Source of the DNA: Larus michahellis
Lineage: Eukaryota; Chordata; Aves; Charadriiformes; Laridae
Direction of reading: 5' to 3'
DNA length: 64,000 nt
Assembly: GCF_964199755.1 (NCBI RefSeq)
Contig: NC_133897.1
Span: forward strand, 111,352,037-111,416,036
A program made the translations under genes and the position numbers. Below the pieces are notes generated by a model. It had not been told where the DNA came from, did no database searches, and saw nothing but the letters and a program-made list of their open reading frames with translations. Positions 23,076 to 35,800 of this stretch are shown here, one piece after another. Position 1 is the stretch's first letter. Every line of letters begins with the position of its first letter.

Positions 23076-25190
23076 ACGCTTCATGAAAAATGAAGATCGT
23101 AGAAGCACACCTATGGGGTGCTGTGAAACATCAGTTTGCAGAGTTAAAAATATTAACAATTATGCCCAAAGTAATACTATGCTTCTAGGATACTGCCAGT
23201 GATTTTCAGAGGGCTAACAAAGAATGCATAAAAACTAAGTATGCATACAAATCTTTGCTAATAGGACCTCCAGAAATATTACTGATTAAGTTAATTCTGC
23301 CAACAATTTTCATGCAAGTAAAAAAATAATTGTATCTTAACTATCTTTGTCATTTCAGAAAAATTCAAACATAAATCTTCTGCAGCAAGTATTGCATTAC
23401 CCCAGAGATGAGTTTATGCCAACTCATTTTGTTTCAGTAATTTCAATTTAAGGTGTACACTACTTAAAAATTCTGCTGTTTAAATCACAATTAAATGAAC
23501 ACTTGTTTCTAAATTGCACATTTATGTAAAACTCTATGATAAAGTAGAAAATATGGACATGTAATTGGATTTTGCTGGAAAAGTGAATTCATGACTGTTC
23601 TTTAACATCTAGTCTCCTTAAAATCAGGCAATTAGTGTTCTCTAAGTTTCAAAAGTAATTTTGGACTGTGAGTCCAAGAGAATAAGATATTTTGGTTTAA
23701 AAGATATTTTTAGTGACTGAAGAATTTTTTCCAACACAAAGTTGTTGTGGCAGCAAAGACAGGTTTTGAATTTTAAAACCCCAGAGCCAGGTCTGGACTA
23801 GCAAAGGGAATCGCTGAGCTTGCCAACTCCCCATTGGAAGTCCCGGGGCCAGTTTGCGTTAATAAAATAAGAATCTTCACAGACAGTAAAAGAACTTTGA
23901 TTCAGTCGTGACTTTCTAAACATGTCACAAAAAAGACTTCAGAAAATAAAATACCAGAGAGAAAATTCAAAGACCTCCACGGAAGTCAGCCACCTGGGTA
24001 AGGAATCAGCTAGCCAGTCTGGAAGGATGCTACAAAGCAGTTTGCAATTTACAAAATCCAAGTGAGAAAATTTTGAACTGTCCCTGCCAAGCTAATAGAA
24101 AACTCACAAAACTTTAAGGCAGAATAGTTTTCAACAGCAAAACATCCTGAAGCTGTCCAGAGCATATGGTGAGGAAATAACATCACAATAATTCAGTGGA
24201 GTTATTAAACTGTGCCAGAGAGAGAATATTTAGTAAGAGACAACCATGAAACTGAGAAAAGGAGAAACTGAGAAGGAGAGGAAAAGATAAAATCTATTAG
24301 AAATCAGAGATAAATAGAAGAATTTACTCTGATAGAACACTAAGAAAAACGGAATTTTCAAGCTATATGGAATATGGACCAAACTGTACATATTCAAGTG
24401 GACTTAGGCTTACGGATAAAGGTATAAGAAAGGGACGATAAACCTGAAAGCCTCTGTAGAACTAAGTAAAGAAAATAAACGAGGAGAAAAAAAGATACTA
24501 AAATGAAAAATTTTCAAACCTATATATTTATTACCAAAAAAGGTTTATCTATAAAATGCAAGTTCAGAAGGGAGTTCAGATATAATCACACATTTTATTT
24601 TAATGAGAATTTTTTCCTTTCCATCAAAAGTGGAACAAATGTAAAGCTGCACAGCAAGAAATGACTGTTAGAACTGAAAAAAAAAAATAAAAATTATATA
24701 ATATTAAAGACAAGGCAAAACAGAAAACCTACAGTACCATAATACCCTGTGTACACAGTTGATGGTCTTCAAAATGATTAAAAAAAATTAGACAGAAAAT
24801 TGTAATTTAGGCAGCCCTTATATTAACACTGCAACACATGAAATATCTGCTAAATATACGTTCCCTCAAAACTTTATTTTTCATCCGCTTCCCTAAAACA
24901 GACATAGTTAAGACAGCTAAGTAGCCTCCACCATGTTAGATGTCACTGCATCCTGTAAGGAAGTCCACTCTAACTCTACAGATACAAAGTGTTCATGTTC
25001 AGACTGAGCTCTCCAAAGGTAAATTTCAGTAAAGTACCTACCATAAAAAAATTAACCTGGTAACTTCTAAACATGGAGGGATAATCATTAAAGAAAATAC
25101 TATACATTTAGCACTGCAAAGAGGAACGTTCAAGACAGACTTGTGTCAAAATCCAAAATTCAGCAGTAAAGCATATCATTAAAATTCTGT
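23076..25190. other. MC2R 3' flank, A-rich
   Basis: Probable 3' untranslated region to about 23880, then very A-rich, purine-biased sequence on the plus strand, most strongly at about 24200-24720. No coding region or known repeat was recognised. Confidence 0.5.
23861..23866 (+). promoter_or_regulatory. Candidate MC2R polyadenylation signal
   Basis: An AATAAA hexamer lies about 790 bases after the MC2R stop codon, giving a 3' untranslated region of plausible length. The region is AT-rich, so isolated hexamers occur by chance, and others follow near 24474. The choice is tentative. Confidence 0.25.
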
Positions 25191-25194
25191 ATAA

Positions 25195-26135
25195 AGTCCT
25201 TTGAAAAGGACTCCTTGTCTTGTGGAGGCACTGGCAGTTAGGGCTAGGAGAGGGACAAATGTGAGTGTCCATGCTGGGGGTGGACGTGGCCACGGCTACA
25301 GCAGGCCCCAGATGAGGCCACCAGCTACTGCCTTCTTTTACCACACCAGGATGTGGCAACTCAGGGTAGTCCTGCGACAAGTGTGGCTTGGCCTGGAGGA
25401 AACGGGACAACTTGGACTGGCTGCCTTCAGCCTTCATCTCACTGCCTTTACCTACACAAGAGTCTCAGGAACTGGCTGGCACCAACCTTCCTCGCAGCAT
25501 CCCCAGGCCCAGGGGAAAGAGGAGGGGGAGCAGTTACTCACAGACCCTAGGAGCCAGAGCCCAGCTTTGCCATGCCTTGCACTTTGCCTTGCAACAGGGA
25601 CCTGGGTTCCTACCTCGCCACAAAGCTTGACCCCCCAGGCCGTGCAAAGGGGAGAGTGGCCAGAGGCAAGTGCATTGGACAAGGCACCATTCCCACCCTC
25701 ATCCCAGACATCCAGCCTGTCTTATAGGTTTCCCCACTGCCCTGCCTATGCTGCAGCCTCAAGAAATGGCTGGGAGTAGCGGCACTCTACTGCTATGCTC
25801 CAGACCTACACCAGGAGCCCTCAGACAGCCTGTGTGGGACACAAACTGCTCACCAAACAGCTGGGTTCACTCCCTCCTCTTCATTACCCATGCCTCAGCC
25901 TCACCCTTGACCTAAGACCCTAAGGGCACCTAAGATAAGAACTTAAGATACAAGGTCCATTCTACAAGCACACCATCAATCCCTTTCCTCTTGGCCCTAC
26001 TTCAAGGGCAGAGCAAACTATCCTCCATTAACCCAGTGTCTGTCCGCTCCTTCCCATGCTGTCCCCCTGTCTGTCCCAGCACCATCCCCAAGCCTCCGGC
26101 CACCATTTACCTGCAAAACACGGAGCAGCCGTGGT
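25195..26135. other. GC-rich block in AT-rich surroundings, unassigned
   Basis: About 0.94 kb that is clearly richer in C and G than its flanks, with C-rich runs on the plus strand. Its longest open frame (25201-25779, plus, 192 codons) has no recognisable domain, signal peptide or membrane segment and overlaps other open frames on both strands, as expected from base composition alone. CpG is not dense, so it is not a typical CpG island. It could be an unrecognised repeat or a local isochore patch. Confidence 0.45.
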
Positions 26136-29030
26136 TATGTAGGTTATGGCCCAGTGAGATTTTTTTTCCATCTAGTTTGTTAAAACAAGGAGTCAACAGT
26201 TAGGCAGCAAATTTTTGGCAGGTTTTATCCCACATCATTTTCTTTGACTTAAAAGTATTTCTGCAGTTACTGATGTTGGATCTCAAGTTGCCATGAGATC
26301 CAAGCACTGTCCAGAACTGGTTCCCACCTCATGTTACCAGAAATTAACCGCCTATTCTTCGTAGCCTACCTGGTCTCATCTGTGGATATCCTTAGAACAA
26401 CATCCCAAAGTATTTGTTCATGTCATGATGCCCGAGCAACACCTAGACTTACGGTTTGAGGTTACATCTTTAAACTGGTAGTAGAAACATGATGGGCGTT
26501 ACAGTTAGACTCTGTGTCTAGAACCCAGACAGCCAGCAAGATTGAGAAAAAGCTGCTACATAAGAGGATCTAAGACAAAGCACAGAGATAGCAAGGTTGT
26601 AAATTATGAGAACTGTCTGTTGTTCTCTATTTTGAATGTGTTCAGAACAGAACTTGCCACATTCTCTGTGTAAATTTGTAAGACATGCAGATCCTATGCA
26701 ATTGCAATACAGCTGAAATCTGCATCACAATATTAGATCTCAAGCTGAGCCTAAGGGTTGTATAAAAGAGTCAATATACGTTTCAAAAGACACATATAAC
26801 AACTTTTTTTTTTTTCAGTTTGCACCAGTTACAATTAAATGGGACGTTCTTTTCAAAATATTTCCTTTCTGGGGAAGCAGATTCAGGAAGAGCACCAAAT
26901 ATTCTTGAATAAAAAAGCTTCTAGGAAGATTTTCATTTTTAAGTCTGCCAGCATTTGTTGCATGTCAGCAGATGGGTAAATCTCCATGTGTTATCTCCTA
27001 ATTGGCTATAAATTTGGCTTGCGTTTTAGCTGTTGTGCAGTCTCCAAGAAAATAAGTTTTTCTGTTTCATATACTAATGTCTCCATATATTTCCCTCTGT
27101 TGCTCTTTGGACAGATTCTTTATGCCATGATTTGCGAAGCCTTCATTGTATTGTACTGAAGTCACTCTTGAAACTCTACTCTGATATAAGAATGTGTAAC
27201 AGTGAACACTTTTCTCAGATTTGGGGACTTCCCTTCATCTGCCCAGCTTTAAATTGCAAGTGTTTGGGTGGCAGAACTGTAGCTTAGCTTTGTTCATCTT
27301 GGATCCTACCAGAAGCTAATAAAACTGGAAGGAAAATCCAGTCCCTTGAAAATCACAGGCAATGCTACAACCGATATTTCATTTGGAAGGGTCCACAGAA
27401 CTTGACGTGCCTGTGGCAGCAAAACATTTCATAGTCACTGCAAAACCAAAGAAGAAAAGCTCCTCCTCTGTTTCTGTTGTTTTGAACTGAACTACATGTT
27501 CAGGAACAAAGTGAACAAATCTGATAAAGGCACACAGGGGAATTAATTCCACTGTAGCAGTCTGTATGCTGGTGAGGGGCAGGCTTGCAGAGCAGTTTGA
27601 TTTTGTTCACAAAACAGCAAAACAAATATAGTTTATTTGTGAGAAAATATAGTTTAGAGTTTATTTAGGTGAAAAAAAATCTTGTTTCCATTAATTATGG
27701 TTCTGGGCAAGTCTTTCAGGAAAACAGGTGTCTTGGACTCCTATTAGCTGAACAAAATTTCAGTTTTTCAAGCAATATTTAAGTAACTGGAAAAAAAGTT
27801 TGACTTGAAGTGGTGAGCACCGTCAAAGGCAATCAATACTTATTTATAATATTTGTTGATAATATCAATTGAGGAAAATGTTAGCCTACTCTTCTTAAAA
27901 ATATCAAGCAAGATACTTCGTATCGTGTCAGATAAAATTACAGACAAGGAAAACAATAAAAGGATCTTAAAGTATCTATTTATTGTGAGACCTAATGCTG
28001 CTTGCAATAGTACTGAATTGCGATTACATTCACAACCTTATCGATGTGGTTGATTTTTTCGAATTTCGTCAAGCCTTGGAGGCTTGGAACTTTCAGTATT
28101 TCTGTTTCAGTACTGAACATCTACATTTCAGGCAATATTTTTTTTTTAATCTTTTTAGCCAGATTTGAACTAAATTCTTCAAATGATACAGTTGTTCAAA
28201 CATAATATTTTCCCCAAGTAGGCACAGGGTCTGTTTTTTAATTCTCTCAAGGTAATTAGAACAGATGGCAGTCTATGAAGATATCGTGTTTTCATCATTT
28301 GATAGCGCTTTGATACGGCTTCTTTTGAAGTGCCACTTTTACAGAAGACACAATGCCAATGCCGTTGCGTGTTTCTGATTCAAAGAGGATGACTTACAGT
28401 ACAATTCTGGAGAAATGAGTGTGACCATTTAAAAAAACTTCTCATGTCCACTTGAAAGCAGTTTTCTTATGTCTGCAAATCCCCTCAAATTACCGCTATA
28501 ACACAAAGATCATACTGTTGAACTGTCACACACACTCTAATGAGTGACCACAAGCTATCAAGTAATTCTGGATAACCCATCTGGAGTACAAATGCCTAAT
28601 GAGTGTTTAAAATTATTCATTGCTTTCCATAATTATTTTTTTTTACATTAAGACCATGAGACAGGTTTCTTACATTCCATTGCTTCATCAGCACCTTTAT
28701 GCTACCATCTATTACAACTGCAGTGCTTCAACAGTTACACCTAAACTTCATATAAATTATCTGAATAAAGGTAGAGCTAGTCAAAAACCATTTGCTAACA
28801 AGAGGAATTCACAACTTCACACCATCTGACAACCTCACCAAGGATGAAGGAGATGGAGCATGTGGCTTAGGTGGATACTTGTATTGACAATTCAGCTGTA
28901 GCAGGTGAGATGCATGATTTACATGGATGCCCAAACCGCCCCTTCATAAGTATTGCTGTATAGAAAGGTTTCCAGAACAAAAAGGCAGCCTGCATTGTAT
29001 GCAGCTTTACAGGTTCACAACTCGTTTCAG
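26136..29030. other. AT-rich non-coding stretch
   Basis: No gene, RNA or known repeat recognised; only oligo(T) runs at about 26803 and 28137. Confidence 0.55.
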
Positions 29031-29034
29031 TGTC

Positions 29035-29345
29035 ATGTCACCACCAGCTCTGCCTGTCCCTGCCCTCCCCTGGGACTCCCGAGACCCTACTCATGGACCA
29101 GGACCCCATTTCAGTCCCCTGGAGCCATCAACACCTGTCTCAGTGATGCCACAGAAGGGCTGGTCTCCATCTCCCCACAACCCTGCCCTGTCCAGCCATG
29201 GGACACCAAAGACCATCCCACCTCCAGAGCTGGGGCTGCCCTGCTCCTCTCTGGGGTGGTGGAATGAGCCCTGGCTGCCAGGCCCTGCCCTGATGGACTC
29301 CAGGGGAGCCCCATGGTCACCGGCCGCTACAGCGCCCTCACTTTA
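29035..29345. other. Second GC-rich block, unassigned
   Basis: About 310 bases rich in CCC and CTG words with sharp edges against AT-rich DNA. Open frames exist on both strands but show no protein features. It could be an old repeat or degraded LTR piece; I recognise no family. Confidence 0.4.
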
Positions 29346-30704
29346 AGCTGTTAGTTGTAAACAAGCAGTTAAGAACCACTTTCACAGAGTGTGAAACCGC
29401 AGAGGAGCCTCTGCGGCATAGCATGAGAGCATTCAGCTCTGCAGGGAGCCTCGGAGTCAGCATAACGCCGTGTAGTTCAATACAGTCTCTAAAGCCATCA
29501 AGAAATATCTTCAGCCCCTTTAAAATCCTATCACGTCACTTATTCTGGCTAATTGTCCCTTCCTGACAGGTTAAATTTGGTCTCAGTATTAGGTGGCATT
29601 GAAAGTCTAGGGTAGGTCTCTTCATATTCAAAACTAGCTTCCCAGTCCCAGGGACTCCTGCAGCTATTCACTTTCGAAATTAATTGATATTATGCACCAT
29701 GCTAAATACGCATTTGAGTCTTCACTTGAATTTTAAAGAATGATCTACAGAGTCTACTTCACTGATGAACCATTTCAGTCTTGCAGTCTACAGTCTTACA
29801 TTTTCATTTGCTTGAGAAATGAAACCACAGCCAAGCAATTTGGGTAATCACATCATCTGTCATGACAGCTAAATCTGTCTTAACTGCCAGTCTGTGCAAC
29901 AAGGAAGAAAGAAAGAGGGGGAAAAAAGTGTTTCAGCCCGTCATGGAGCAGTCCGTGTCAGAGGGCAAGCCGAGAGGAACTGATGGAGGCCCCTTGTCTC
30001 TCGCCTGCACTTAGCTTCCTCTCAGATCACAGCAGAGCCAGAGCCTTGGAAAGAGTGGGGGGAATTTGGATAAAAAGGCGGCTGCTGGCTCCTGGATGAG
30101 CAGGCAGATGAAAGAAGAGCAGCTTGCAAGCGAGAGCTGGCTGGTTAATAAGGGGTTGAGACTGGCAGCGTTTCCCATCAGAGGAGCTGGCACTAGGGGT
30201 GTTAGAAGTCTGGGAAAAGGCCCAAGGAAAAGGGTCCCTGAAGAATAATAATTTTTTTAAATACTGGTGTTAAATGGACTACATCAATTGTTCAGCCTGT
30301 TTCTATACATAGGGGTCTTTACTGAAGGCTTTGTCTGGGTGGCTCAGGACTAGCAGGGGCATGAGAAAGCCCATCAGGCAGAGGGGTCCCTGGTCTCCCA
30401 GGCTGGAAACGTTGCCAGCGAAGCCAGGGAGGGTCAGGCTACGAGGGAAGAGGACAGGGAAGAAAAAAGTAATTTCTAGGATTGGGTAGGACAGCATGGA
30501 AGTAAGCAGAGAAGAGAAAGTAATGAGTGGAGAGGACATACTCATCTTGCACCACTGGAAAGAAGCGTGCAGACCTGAGAGAGAAGCAGAAAGGAAGAAA
30601 GCAACATTCAGGATCAGACGAAGCAAAGGAACGTTGAGAGATGAGTGAAAGGAGCAGAGATGTCCAGAACAGGACTTTTGTTCTTGATTTGCAATAACAA
30701 CCAA
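29346..30704. other. Non-coding stretch before the LTR
   Basis: No supported gene. It contains GATAAAAAGG (about 30069) in a GC-rich context, which resembles a TATA box but has no supporting gene, and a GA-rich stretch at about 30430-30670 leading up to the LTR. Confidence 0.5.
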
Positions 30705-31068
30705 GAATTGCTTTTTTTTTTTTCAGCTGCATTTTCTGTTTGATATTGGTGTATCCGTTGCAGGTGCCCGGGTGCTGACACTGGAGAGGGAGCTGCAGGG
30801 CGGCCTCTGCAAGGAGAGGCCAGGTCTGCACCGAACCAGAGACAGATGGTTCCAGCCGGCTCCAATGGCCCCGCCACAGGGCACGGCTGAGCCCTGCAGC
30901 CAAGATGGTGGCACCTCTGTGAACATGTCTGTAAGAAAGAGTGAAAACACTCCACAGCAGCTGTCAGAGAAGAGTGGGGAAAAAATGTGAGAGAAACAGC
31001 CCTGCGGACACCAAGGTGAGAGAAGAAGAGGATGAGGAGGTGCTCCAGGTGCTGGAGCAGAGAATCCC

Positions 31069-31285
31069 CTGCAGCCTGTGGAGAGGACCATGGTGAAGCA
31101 GCTATTTCCCTGCAGCCCTTGGACATAACCATGCCAGAGCAGCTATTCACACTGCAGTCTGTGGAGGACGCCATGCTGGAGAGGGTGGATAATTCCTGAA
31201 GGAACTGCAACCCGTGGAGAGGCCATGCTGGAGCAGGTTTACCCTGAAGGGCTGCAGCCCATGGAGAGGCCCCATGGTGGAGCCA
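31069..31285 (+). repeat. Five-unit imperfect minisatellite inside the LTR
   Basis: Units begin with CTGCAG/CTGCAA at 31069, 31110, 31152, 31205 and 31252 (spacing 41, 42, 53 and 47 bases). Each continues with a form of CCCGTGGAGAGG and CCATGCTGGAGCAG. Sequence between units has diverged, which suggests an old array in the LTR's U3 region. Confidence 0.8.
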
Positions 31286-31433
31286 AAAAAAAGTATGAGG
31301 AGGAAGGAGCGTCAGAGAGGAACTGTTATGGACTGACCACAATTAGGTTGAGCCTGGGGAGAAGAGGAGGGTGGGGGGAAGGTCTTTTTAGTTTTGTCTT
31401 TGTTTCTTGCCATCCTACTCTGTTTTAATTGGC

Positions 31434-31439
31434 AATAAA
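31434..31439 (+). promoter_or_regulatory. LTR polyadenylation signal
   Basis: AATAAA about 190 bases before the LTR end, in the expected place for the R region. It could act on read-through transcripts, but no evidence of that is visible. Confidence 0.55.
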
Positions 31440-31627
31440 TTACTTTTTCCCAGGCCGAGTCTGTTTTGCCTATGGCAGTATGACAGTAGCCAGTGAGCAA
31501 TCTACGTGTCTGTATCTTGACCCACGAGCTTTTTTCATTTTATTTTCTCCTCCTGTCCTGTTGATGAGGGGGAGTGAGGGAGCAGCTGGGTGGGCATCTG
31601 GCAGCCAGCAAAGGTCAACCCAGCACA

Positions 31628-32650
31628 ATCAATCCTACAAATAAGGATTAACAGTTCTAGTCTAGAGATCAGATGCAGTAGGACTGCAAGGATACACAAA
31701 CCACAGGTGAAGGAAATAGTTTGCAGTGGACTAGTTTAGTGAACTTGCACCAGCTTAGAGATCCCAACCTGAAGCATCGTTAAGTGCTCTTACACTGACA
31801 GGAAAACGCTGACTTAGACCAACAGAAAAATAAACCAGAGATGACAATGTTAAACTGTGTTCCGTGCATAAGTCCTAGGCATCCTTTTACCTCAAAGCAC
31901 TGGAATAAACTAAGAAAATCTCCTCTCGTTCCAGCTGCTGAGAGTAAACTTTGCAGGTATATATGGCTCTGTGTGCTGAGTACCATCTGCCAGCTTTCTG
32001 CCATCAGATGGTGAAAACTGGATGAAAACTCTTCTGACTGTTAGAAGGCAATCTGAATTAAACAGGGAGGTGACCATAAAATGGTCTCAGAGCTTAGCAC
32101 TATTGCCTTGATAGTGCCAAATATACTCTGAACACTCAAGAATAATATGTTATATTTAAAACACAGAGCAGTAGCTTTTTTATAACAGAATATTCCATGA
32201 CAGCTGCTCACGAGTGTTCTGAAAATGGTCCAGATATTTACTGTTTATTTAACTGTTGTTCAAGCTCGAACCCTGTAATCTTTTTTGGAACCAATGTCAG
32301 TCTCGGCCTCTCAAAGACAAGATTTTCTGACAGTACTCAAGTAATATGTAGAGACGAGGCAGAACTGACATAGCCTGTGAGGCAGTTATTTCTGTTTGAC
32401 ATATTAGTGCCAGAGCTACAGTACCACATGGCAAAAAGAGCACTTTCCTTAGGAATCCCAGTAAAGATGTGGCTAATTGGGAAAAATTATCTTAAGCACC
32501 ATCAGCCATTACTGCTGCCAAGGAGGAAGGACATGAGTGGTGGCAGCAGCTGGAAGGAGTGCCTGGTTCCTGGAAGGAATGGTGAAGCCCTGGCTATCTG
32601 ATTCACCCAGATCTCTTGCAATGGCTCTTCTCAATGTCATGCCACAAAGG
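31628..32650. other. Non-coding stretch
   Basis: Unrecognised sequence between the solo LTR and a CR1 fragment. No coding region supported. Confidence 0.55.
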
Positions 32651-32810
32651 ATCATAGAACCATAGAATCATAGAATGTGTTGGGTTGGAAGGGACCTTTA
32701 AAGGTCATCTAGTCCAACCCCCCTGCAGTAAGCAGGGACATCTTCAACTACATCAGGTTGCTCAGAGCCTCATCAAGCCTGGCCTTGAATGAATTGAAGG
32801 AATTGAAATA
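32651..32810 (-). mobile_element. CR1 3'-end fragment
   Basis: Starts with repeated CATAGAATCATAGAATG-type octamers, then GGGTTGGAAGGGACCTTTAA and GGTCATCTAGTCCAACCCCC, the reverse complement of the CR1 3' terminus. Continues through GTTGCTCAGAGCC to about 32800. Only about 160 bases of a strongly 5'-truncated copy. Confidence 0.95.
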
Positions 32811-35800
32811 TTATTAGTACGTATCTTCACAGACATACAGATAGATATACTTTCTTTGTATTGCTTTCTTCATAAAGGTTCTTTCAACGCAATCACACAG
32901 GCTTTCAGTCTCAGTCCTGCATCCGTTTTATTTAGTGACCAAAGAAGCCTTACAGTGCATTTCCTGTGTTATCTCTTTGGATATGTGTAAATAAAGTGAT
33001 ACCATATCTCATGGAATGAATTCAAAACAGGTCTGAAGAATTGATAATGTAAACAGGGGTTGTATTTGTGCTTTATGGCTTAATTATTAATTTATTTTTT
33101 ATTTCCTTCCCCATACCTCTCAAAAATACTCAGATTCTTCCTTAAATCATCATCATAAAATTGTCTGCTGTGATCTTGGTCCCTGTTAATGTATTGTGTC
33201 TGGGGGTCAGTCATATTAGAATCAGATTAAGTGTGGTGCTTCTGGTATTTCAAAAATAACCTGATCATTTAAAATCTAAAACATAACTGCACATTCATTT
33301 GAAATTCAGATGTTGAGGTTTCAAAAAATATTTCATGCATTATACCTATATCTGCAAAATTATTTATATCCATTTCATAACTAAGTACCTTACAGTATAC
33401 TTTCTTCAGCTGATTGTCCTCCCAGCAACTAAGTAATAATCATAAAATTTAGTTTAAATGACTAAAATTACCTAACATAATATCTGTACTAACATTCAGT
33501 AGTCTATTCAAATGCTTGCTTCCTTATATTTGTAATAGAAGATGTGAATAAAAGGCAGTACTGTGAAAAAACGATTTTAGGACTAAATAAAATGAAGGGC
33601 GTTGGTGGAATTTGATGGCTAAAACAGGAACACCTACAGCCACTTCTGTTTTCTTTGCAAGCAAATGCACACAAGCTCAGTGACACGAGAGCCCCCAGGA
33701 AATGGGAGACCAAGGTTCACATTCTTCATACACAGAGAGAATTCTGAACCCTGTCTGGAGCCTTTCTAAAGCAACTGCTGGACCACAGGGGTTTGTGTAG
33801 GTAGAAAAATTTCCAATTGCTCTTCCTTGAAGATGTTGCTGCTGTTGAAACTGTGCAGTGAAGAAACCTGCATTCACTGGAGCGGGGAAAGAGAGACTTG
33901 TGGGTCAGAAGCACCCCTGTGGGTCAAGGAGCTCTGTGACCCAAATCTTCCTCTCTGCACTGCCGATGTACTTCAGCAAAAATGTAACAAAGTGATTCCC
34001 CAGGAATTCTGAACTAGAAGCCCCTCAGGTAACAGAGACCAGAATCCAGCTTCACGTACTTCTGGAGGGGCGGTTTAAACGTTAGTCTATGGCATGGAGT
34101 TCATAGTCTTAAAAGCAAGACAATGGCAGCATTTTACGAGAATGGTGTCTAGTACACAGCTACCTCAAAAGGGAAGAGCGTGATCACCTGCTCTTTTAAG
34201 TGATATTCAGTGTGTGTTTCCATACCCCACGAGATTATTTGTGTCACCTCCCTCATCACTGTGTTTAATATTCCCGACCCTGTTTTGAGACACCTGCTTG
34301 TATCCCCACCCGGTTCGGAGAACCTTAGACCTAAGCAGGGCTCTGGATTCCTCTCCAGGCACTGCAGAAGCTGACAAAATCATCAGAACTAAAACAGTTT
34401 AACTTAGCTCTCTGGAATGTCTTTTCTCCTATGTGCACAAGGAGTGGATGGTGACAATTTAGCTCCATTCAAGACATGCTCTGTGCAAAATCAGAGCTCA
34501 GGAGCAGCTGTTTGGCCTATGCAAACAGTGGAGCATGAACCATCCAGGAAAAAAAAGTGTGAAAGAGGTGGTACATAGCCCTAGCTCCCAACTGCAAGCT
34601 CACCTGCAAAGCAAGTCTCTGAAAAGCGAGAGCAATCTTGCTTCCTTGTGATTACAAGAAAAATCTGGGTTTGAACCAGTGAGAAACTCTCTTGGTTTTG
34701 TTAAGAGGCCCTCTGTATTACACTAAGCCTGTAATGGAGAATTTCTCCCCTAATGAAGACAGATAGACTTAAGTTTACTGAACGATCTCATATTGCCTGC
34801 AGTTAGCTCTGTAAAATCCCAGAATTTCAGTTTAAGAGTTTGGAAAATGTTCCCCTGAAAGAATGTGATAGGAAATGAGGGGGAAACAAAAGGTCTGCCG
34901 AATTAAGCCAGTCTGGTCTCACAGCCCTTCCGGCTACACTGATCACAAAGCCTCCCCCACAAGGAATATGCCTTACCAACTGGCAATGTTGTGAAACAAA
35001 TGCCTGGAGTAAGAGTCAGAAACCGCATTTGGCAGTTCAAAAATGCATCTGTTCTGTTAATAATATTTTTGTATCAGTATTTTTGGGTCACAGATGAAGC
35101 TATATGGAAATTAAAGTGGTTTTACACCAGTCTCATTCTTCTCACGCTAATTTCAAGCTGAGGCATGCTTTTTTGTCCATTGGTAAATCTCTTCAACAAA
35201 TACCTTGGCTCAGGTCTGTCTAAGAAGTCCTGGAAAGGCATACTTGGGCTGGTTTGTTTACCTGACCGGTTACCGACTTCTCTACAAGAGACCGCAAGGA
35301 GATTGCCTGAGCTCAGGTGCCCAGAGCACAGCTTCATTAGTACAAGGCAGCAGGACAGCGGTGGGGAGAAAAGAGAAAAAAAAGAGAAATCTGATGTTTG
35401 CTAGCACCTGCAGCGCACTGGGTGACAGTCCCCCCAGGTTCTGAAAGAGGGTACGGGTAGGAGAAGCCAGCAAAGCTTGGCAGCTGCTGGCTGGTAGCCA
35501 GCCAAAGTTACAGGGTCAGTGACATAAAGCCCGAGCAAAGGAGTTGCCAGCAAATGTAACCTTAAGAGAAGGAAAAGGCTAAGAAACTAACTGCTTCATT
35601 TCAGTAGCGCGATCTAGCAACAGTAGAAATAGTGGCTTAATTATCAAGAGAAAAATGTCAAGTGCCGCTGTGCTCCAGACGCTGCGGGTTGTGAAAGTGT
35701 TCCTTGGCACAGTATTCCAGCAATAAGAAATGAGAAAGGACTAAAGATAAAATATTAGGAATTAAATTTAAAACAGTATATAATTCAGTAGTGGTAAAAA

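Larger units (their letters stand above)
30705..31627 (+). mobile_element. Solo LTR of a bird endogenous retrovirus with internal minisatellite
   Basis: Plus-oriented LTR of about 0.9 kb. The 3' part carries AATAAA at 31434-31439 followed by GAGCAGCTGGGTGGGC-like sequence, GGCAGCCAGCAAAGGTCAAC and a terminal CAGCACA ending at 31627, as in common bird LTRs. The middle holds five imperfect repeat units. In reverse complement it shares the GCTCCAGCATGG / GGGCTGCAG repeat words with 590-900. The left boundary is uncertain and no target duplication could be confirmed. No internal retroviral genes flank it. Confidence 0.75.

Noticed and set aside
25201..25779. 192-codon plus-strand frame as a new gene
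   Set aside because: No domain, no conserved motif, several overlapping frames of similar length; kept only as a composition finding.
18395..29030. Shared 16-mer TTCACAACTCGTTTCA at about 18396 and 29010
   Set aside because: No similarity extends on either side, so it is probably chance or a very old remnant.
30063..30110. TATA-like GATAAAAAGG in a GC-rich context as a gene promoter
   Set aside because: No downstream gene, start site or paired elements; a single AT word is not enough.
30614..31342. 242-codon minus-strand frame
   Set aside because: Lies antisense inside the solo LTR and its minisatellite; GC-rich repeat DNA leaves frames open by chance.
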